Source: Acidobacteriota bacterium (GTDB lineage: Bacteria > Acidobacteriota > Blastocatellia > Pyrinomonadales > Pyrinomonadaceae). From it: DNA of 40,596 bases. The stretch spans positions 1 through 40,596 of the forward strand of contig JAKOVX010000018.1 in assembly GCA_029781855.1 (NCBI GenBank), given 5' to 3'. The notes under the pieces were generated by a model that had not been told where the DNA came from, made no database searches, and saw nothing but the letters and a program-made list of their open reading frames with translations. The translations under genes and the position numbers were made by a program. This document shows, piece by piece, positions 38,172 to 40,596 of the stretch; the stretch's first letter is position 1; each line of letters opens with the position of its first letter.

Positions 38172-39593
38172 ATGAAATATCAAATATTTGCCAGATCTCG
38201 TGTATTCATTTTCATTCTTTCGGTCTCGGTGGCGACAGCCGCTCTTTCGTTGCCGGCTTATGCCCAGAAGTCGGTGAAGGTGCAGTCGTCCGCCGGTGGC
38301 CGTCTCAAGTCGGATCCAAAACGGCCCGAAGCTCCGCCGCCGGTACAGCCGCAATATCAGATCTTCGACATTGGCGTTGTGTTGATGACAGACAGTTTTT
38401 CGCAGGCTTTTGGTATTTCGCCGGGAGGTGTGGCTGTCGGCCGCTCGATAGGAAATACGACGTCGTCAGGATTCAAATGGACACAGGCCGGCGGTATCGT
38501 GGGCCTGACCAATCTCTCGGGAGTGCCGTACTGTGTGGCGAACAGTGCCAACGATTCTGGTGCCGTTGTAGGAACGTGTGCAACCACAGTCTTCGGGTCA
38601 AACCGTCTGCCGGTCATCTGGCAGAATGGAGCGGTGTCGCAGCTTCCGTTGCCGTCCGGTGAAACATTGGGCGATGCGAACCACGTGAACGCTTCGGGCG
38701 TCGCGGTCGGTTCGATAAACGCGGGCATCTCGCAACGCGGCGTGATTTACAGCGGTGGTACTGCCACGCCGATCACGCAGCAGACAACGGGCGGCAGCTA
38801 TTTCCTGACCGCCTTTGGCATCAATGATTCTGGCCGGATAGTTGGTCAAGGGATCGATCCTAACAACGCCGCGCGAAATGTCGGTATCGTCTACGACATT
38901 GGCAGCCTAAATGCGTTCGAGGTTCCGGCGTTGTCGGGCGATAACGGTGCGCTTGCTTTCGGTGTCAGCAATACCGGCTATGTCGTCGGCGCAAGTATGT
39001 TCAATCAGGGATCGGGAAGGCCGTTCTTCTGGTCGCTGGGAACGGGAACGGTCGAGATCCCGCTCGCGGCGGGAACGAGTCAGGGTTCGGCCCGTGCGGT
39101 AAATTCCGCCGGCTGGGTGGTCGGCACGGATTCCTCGGCGTTTGCAATACCGTGGGTCTGGACCGGGAACGCGACCTACCGCCTGCAGGACCTGATCCCG
39201 GCTAATTCTGGTTGGGACCTGTCGATGAACACCTCTTCGTCTGCGATGGGCATTTCTGACGGTAACGTGATCGTGGGAACCGGCGTGTTTAACGGCCTGA
39301 CGCACGCATACGCGATGGTCCCGATCGTCAACGTTTCAGTAAGCGGCCGCATCTTGACCTCCGGCGGAGCGGGCATTCGCAATTGCCTGGTCACAGTCTC
39401 TGGCGGAGATCTTGGCTCACCGGTCGTAGTTCAGACCGGTAGTTTCGGTTATTTCTTATTTACCGGGCTTCACGCCGGCCAAACGTACACAATTTCGGTG
39501 TCCTCAAAGAGGTACGCATTTGCCCAAGTGTCGCGTAATGTTACGCCGGCCGCCGATGTTACCGGGTTCGACTTTACTGCCGATCCATTCTGA
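38172..39593 (+). CDS. Secreted HAF-repeat protein with C-terminal carboxypeptidase-regulatory-like domain
   Basis: A 473-residue exported protein; the signal peptide ends near residue 31 (SLPAYAQ). Residues about 60-390 hold at least seven HAF-type repeats with the core GIxxxGxxVG, such as GISPGGVAVG, ANDSGAVVG, GINDSGRIVG, GVSNTGYVVG and GISDGNVIVG. These probably form a propeller. The last 75 residues (VSGRILTSGGAGIRNCLVTVSGG...TYTISVSSKRYAFAQ) are a CarboxypepD_reg-like Ig fold. Proteins of this style are common in Acidobacteriota surface proteomes, with no known function. The ATG at 38172 is chosen because it begins a clean signal peptide; the TTG at 38124 is rejected. The C-terminus is not a PEP-CTERM tail. 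Confidence 0.85.
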   Translation: MKYQIFARSRVFIFILSVSVATAALSLPAYAQKSVKVQSSAGGRLKSDPKRPEAPPPVQPQYQIFDIGVVLMTDSFSQAFGISPGGVAVGRSIGNTTSSGFKWTQAGGIVGLTNLSGVPYCVANSANDSGAVVGTCATTVFGSNRLPVIWQNGAVSQLPLPSGETLGDANHVNASGVAVGSINAGISQRGVIYSGGTATPITQQTTGGSYFLTAFGINDSGRIVGQGIDPNNAARNVGIVYDIGSLNAFEVPALSGDNGALAFGVSNTGYVVGASMFNQGSGRPFFWSLGTGTVEIPLAAGTSQGSARAVNSAGWVVGTDSSAFAIPWVWTGNATYRLQDLIPANSGWDLSMNTSSSAMGISDGNVIVGTGVFNGLTHAYAMVPIVNVSVSGRILTSGGAGIRNCLVTVSGGDLGSPVVVQTGSFGYFLFTGLHAGQTYTISVSSKRYAFAQVSRNVTPAADVTGFDFTADPF

Positions 39594-39639
39594 TCCCAAC
39601 CACGCAGTTAGGCCGGCGCAGCCTGCCTTTGTTTGCCCC

Positions 39640-39676
39640 AAAAGCCCCTGTCATAAAGGCAGGGCTTTCTCTTTTT
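39640..39676 (+). terminator. Rho-independent terminator after the HAF-repeat gene
   Basis: AAAGCCC with GGGCTTT (outer arms 39641-39647 and 39662-39668), plus inner TG/CA pairs past a bulged C, is followed by a T-rich CTCTTTTT tract. It lies about 50 bases after the stop codon. Confidence 0.75.
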
Positions 39677-39731
39677 CGTACTAATTGTTGCGATCAACAG
39701 CTAACCTCGATTAGAGATTTGCCGGCGATAG

Positions 39732-40487
39732 TTATCGTCCATATTCATCGCCGTATTCGTCTGCGTATTTCTCGTAGCGTTTGATCAGAGCGATGTTCTT
39801 CTTTTCGATGTCAGTGAGAAGGCCTTTGACATCCACGGTGTTCGGGATGTACCAATCTTCGTTTTCGAACTGCTGACGCATTTCCTTTCGGCTGAAACAG
39901 TAGCCGTGCCGGGCAAAGATCTCGTTGCGCATCCACGTTAGGTCTTCTTTCATGAGATTTTCCACATCCGCGGCCTTGAGCAAGCGTTGCGATGCTTGCG
40001 GATAGTCGCCGACATTGGTTTTGTACTCAAATTTTCTACGCTCAAGCGTATATGACTTTTCGGGCCGTTTAGGATCGTTTGCCTTCCATGTCCCGTTCAC
40101 CTCGTTTGGATTCGCCGATGCGATGGAAAACTTGAAGACCCCGTCATCTTTATGGTCGCCGGGCTCGTTTGCGACGATCTTGTAAACACCGTCTTCGAGC
40201 GTGAAGGTGCCGTCAAAAGGCCGGTCGTTGCCGCCGACTATGCTGCGGCCCGAAACGGTCGTGCCTTCGGCTTTCGTGATAAGCAAAGTGATCTTATTAT
40301 CCCCAAATTGCCCTACAAATGAGCCGAGAATTTGCTCGGCGACCGCTGGTGGCTTAGCCGGCTCGACGTTTGACGCGACCGGGATGATATTATTCCCCGT
40401 GTCGGAACTTTCGACCGGCTTGCCGGCTTTGAAATTGCATGCGGTGAGACCAAGAAGCGAAAGGATCAGAACGGCGATAATTTTCAT
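39732..40487 (-). CDS. YARHG-domain lipoprotein
   Basis: A 251-residue exported lipoprotein. MKIIAVLILSLLGLTAC gives a clear lipobox (LTAC, Cys17). The middle (about 45-165) is a beta-rich segment with FVGQFGDNKITLLITKAEG and TLEDGVYKIVANEPGD, resembling small lipocalin-like sensor folds. The C-terminal domain is YARHG: WMRNEIFARHGYCFSRKEMRQQF...DWYIPN...LTDIEKKNIALIKRYEKY. YARHG domains are extracellular and thought to bind cell-wall material or peptides; their function is not settled. The start at 40487 is chosen for the signal peptide; the longer frame to 40595 adds an unlikely basic stretch. Confidence 0.88.
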   Translation of the reverse strand: MKIIAVLILSLLGLTACNFKAGKPVESSDTGNNIIPVASNVEPAKPPAVAEQILGSFVGQFGDNKITLLITKAEGTTVSGRSIVGGNDRPFDGTFTLEDGVYKIVANEPGDHKDDGVFKFSIASANPNEVNGTWKANDPKRPEKSYTLERRKFEYKTNVGDYPQASQRLLKAADVENLMKEDLTWMRNEIFARHGYCFSRKEMRQQFENEDWYIPNTVDVKGLLTDIEKKNIALIKRYEKYADEYGDEYGR

Positions 40488-40596
40488 GATTAATGGTTTA
40501 CTAAAGATCAAGAATCTTTTCAATGCTCGTGCGGCGTTTGGTATCACACTATTGTTGATTCTCGCGTTTTTTACTTTCCTGATGGCCCGCATCACT
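40486..40596 (+). CDS. Possible membrane protein, N-terminal fragment (cut by window edge)
   Basis: From the ATG at 40486, 37 codons stay open to the window end. The frame reads a short basic start (NGLLKIKNLFNARAAFG) and then a hydrophobic helix (ITLLLILAFFTFLMA). This suggests a membrane anchor or signal. The start codon would overlap the divergent lipoprotein start (TCATGA at 40484-40489), so each gene's regulatory region would lie in the other's coding sequence. That is unusual; a later start, or a chance frame, is possible. Confidence 0.35.
   Translation, partial: MINGLLKIKNLFNARAAFGITLLLILAFFTFLMARIT

Overview
The window reads as a moderately GC-rich bacterial chromosome segment of mostly housekeeping and envelope genes. 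Gene content and protein style suggest a member of the Acidobacteriota, probably class Blastocatellia (Pyrinomonas-like). The pointers are a B12-dependent ribonucleotide reductase, an exosortase/EPS cluster, an MglA/MglB pair, an operon of serine hydrolase, amidohydrolase and GH3 genes, HAF-repeat and YARHG-domain surface proteins, and many TPR proteins. This placement comes from recall of families, not from a search. No insertion sequence, prophage, CRISPR array or rRNA was seen.

Layout. Positions 1-7.9 kb carry a cut-off secreted-protein gene, mpl (murein peptide recycling), a glycine-rich RRM protein, a PBP4-type D,D-carboxypeptidase, nrdJ and hslO (Hsp33). A good NrdR-box-like site lies in the divergent nrdJ/hslO region, and a hairpin terminator follows nrdJ. 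Positions 7.9-9.4 kb hold a flavin reductase-like gene and ispA (polyprenyl diphosphate synthase).

Positions 9.4-20.9 kb form one collinear plus-strand exopolysaccharide/exosortase locus: exosortase A fused to EpsI, a PrsT-like TPR lipoprotein, a Wzz-type chain-length protein, an XrtA-associated AAA ATPase, a CpsD-type tyrosine kinase, an undecaprenyl-phosphate sugar transferase, a Wza-like export protein and a YCF48-like beta-propeller. The set can start a glycan on a lipid carrier, control its length and export it. Glycosyltransferases, flippase, polymerase and sortable PEP-CTERM substrates are not in the window.

Positions 20.9-21.3 kb hold a tRNA-Val and tRNA-Asp pair with a clear sigma70-like promoter and a rho-independent terminator. 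Positions 21.4-29.6 kb are a minus-strand five-gene operon: serine hydrolase, D-aminoacylase-like amidohydrolase, Cip1-like/jelly-roll lipoprotein, GH3 beta-glucosidase with a PA14 insertion, and an organic-anion/uronate-type MFS transporter. It looks like a scavenging operon. Positions 29.8-30.9 kb hold mglB-mglA.

Positions 31.2-35.7 kb are the UDP-GlcNAc supply cluster yvcK-glmU-glmS. Positions 35.7-39.6 kb carry a quinone oxidoreductase, a secreted TPR protein and a secreted HAF-repeat protein. The right end holds a YARHG lipoprotein and the cut-off start of a possible divergent membrane protein. The strongest themes are envelope precursor supply and surface polysaccharide. I found no clearly new system. 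The most notable points are the loss of the HxH metal motif in the amidohydrolase, the propeller protein closing the EPS operon and the yvcK-glmU-glmS linkage.
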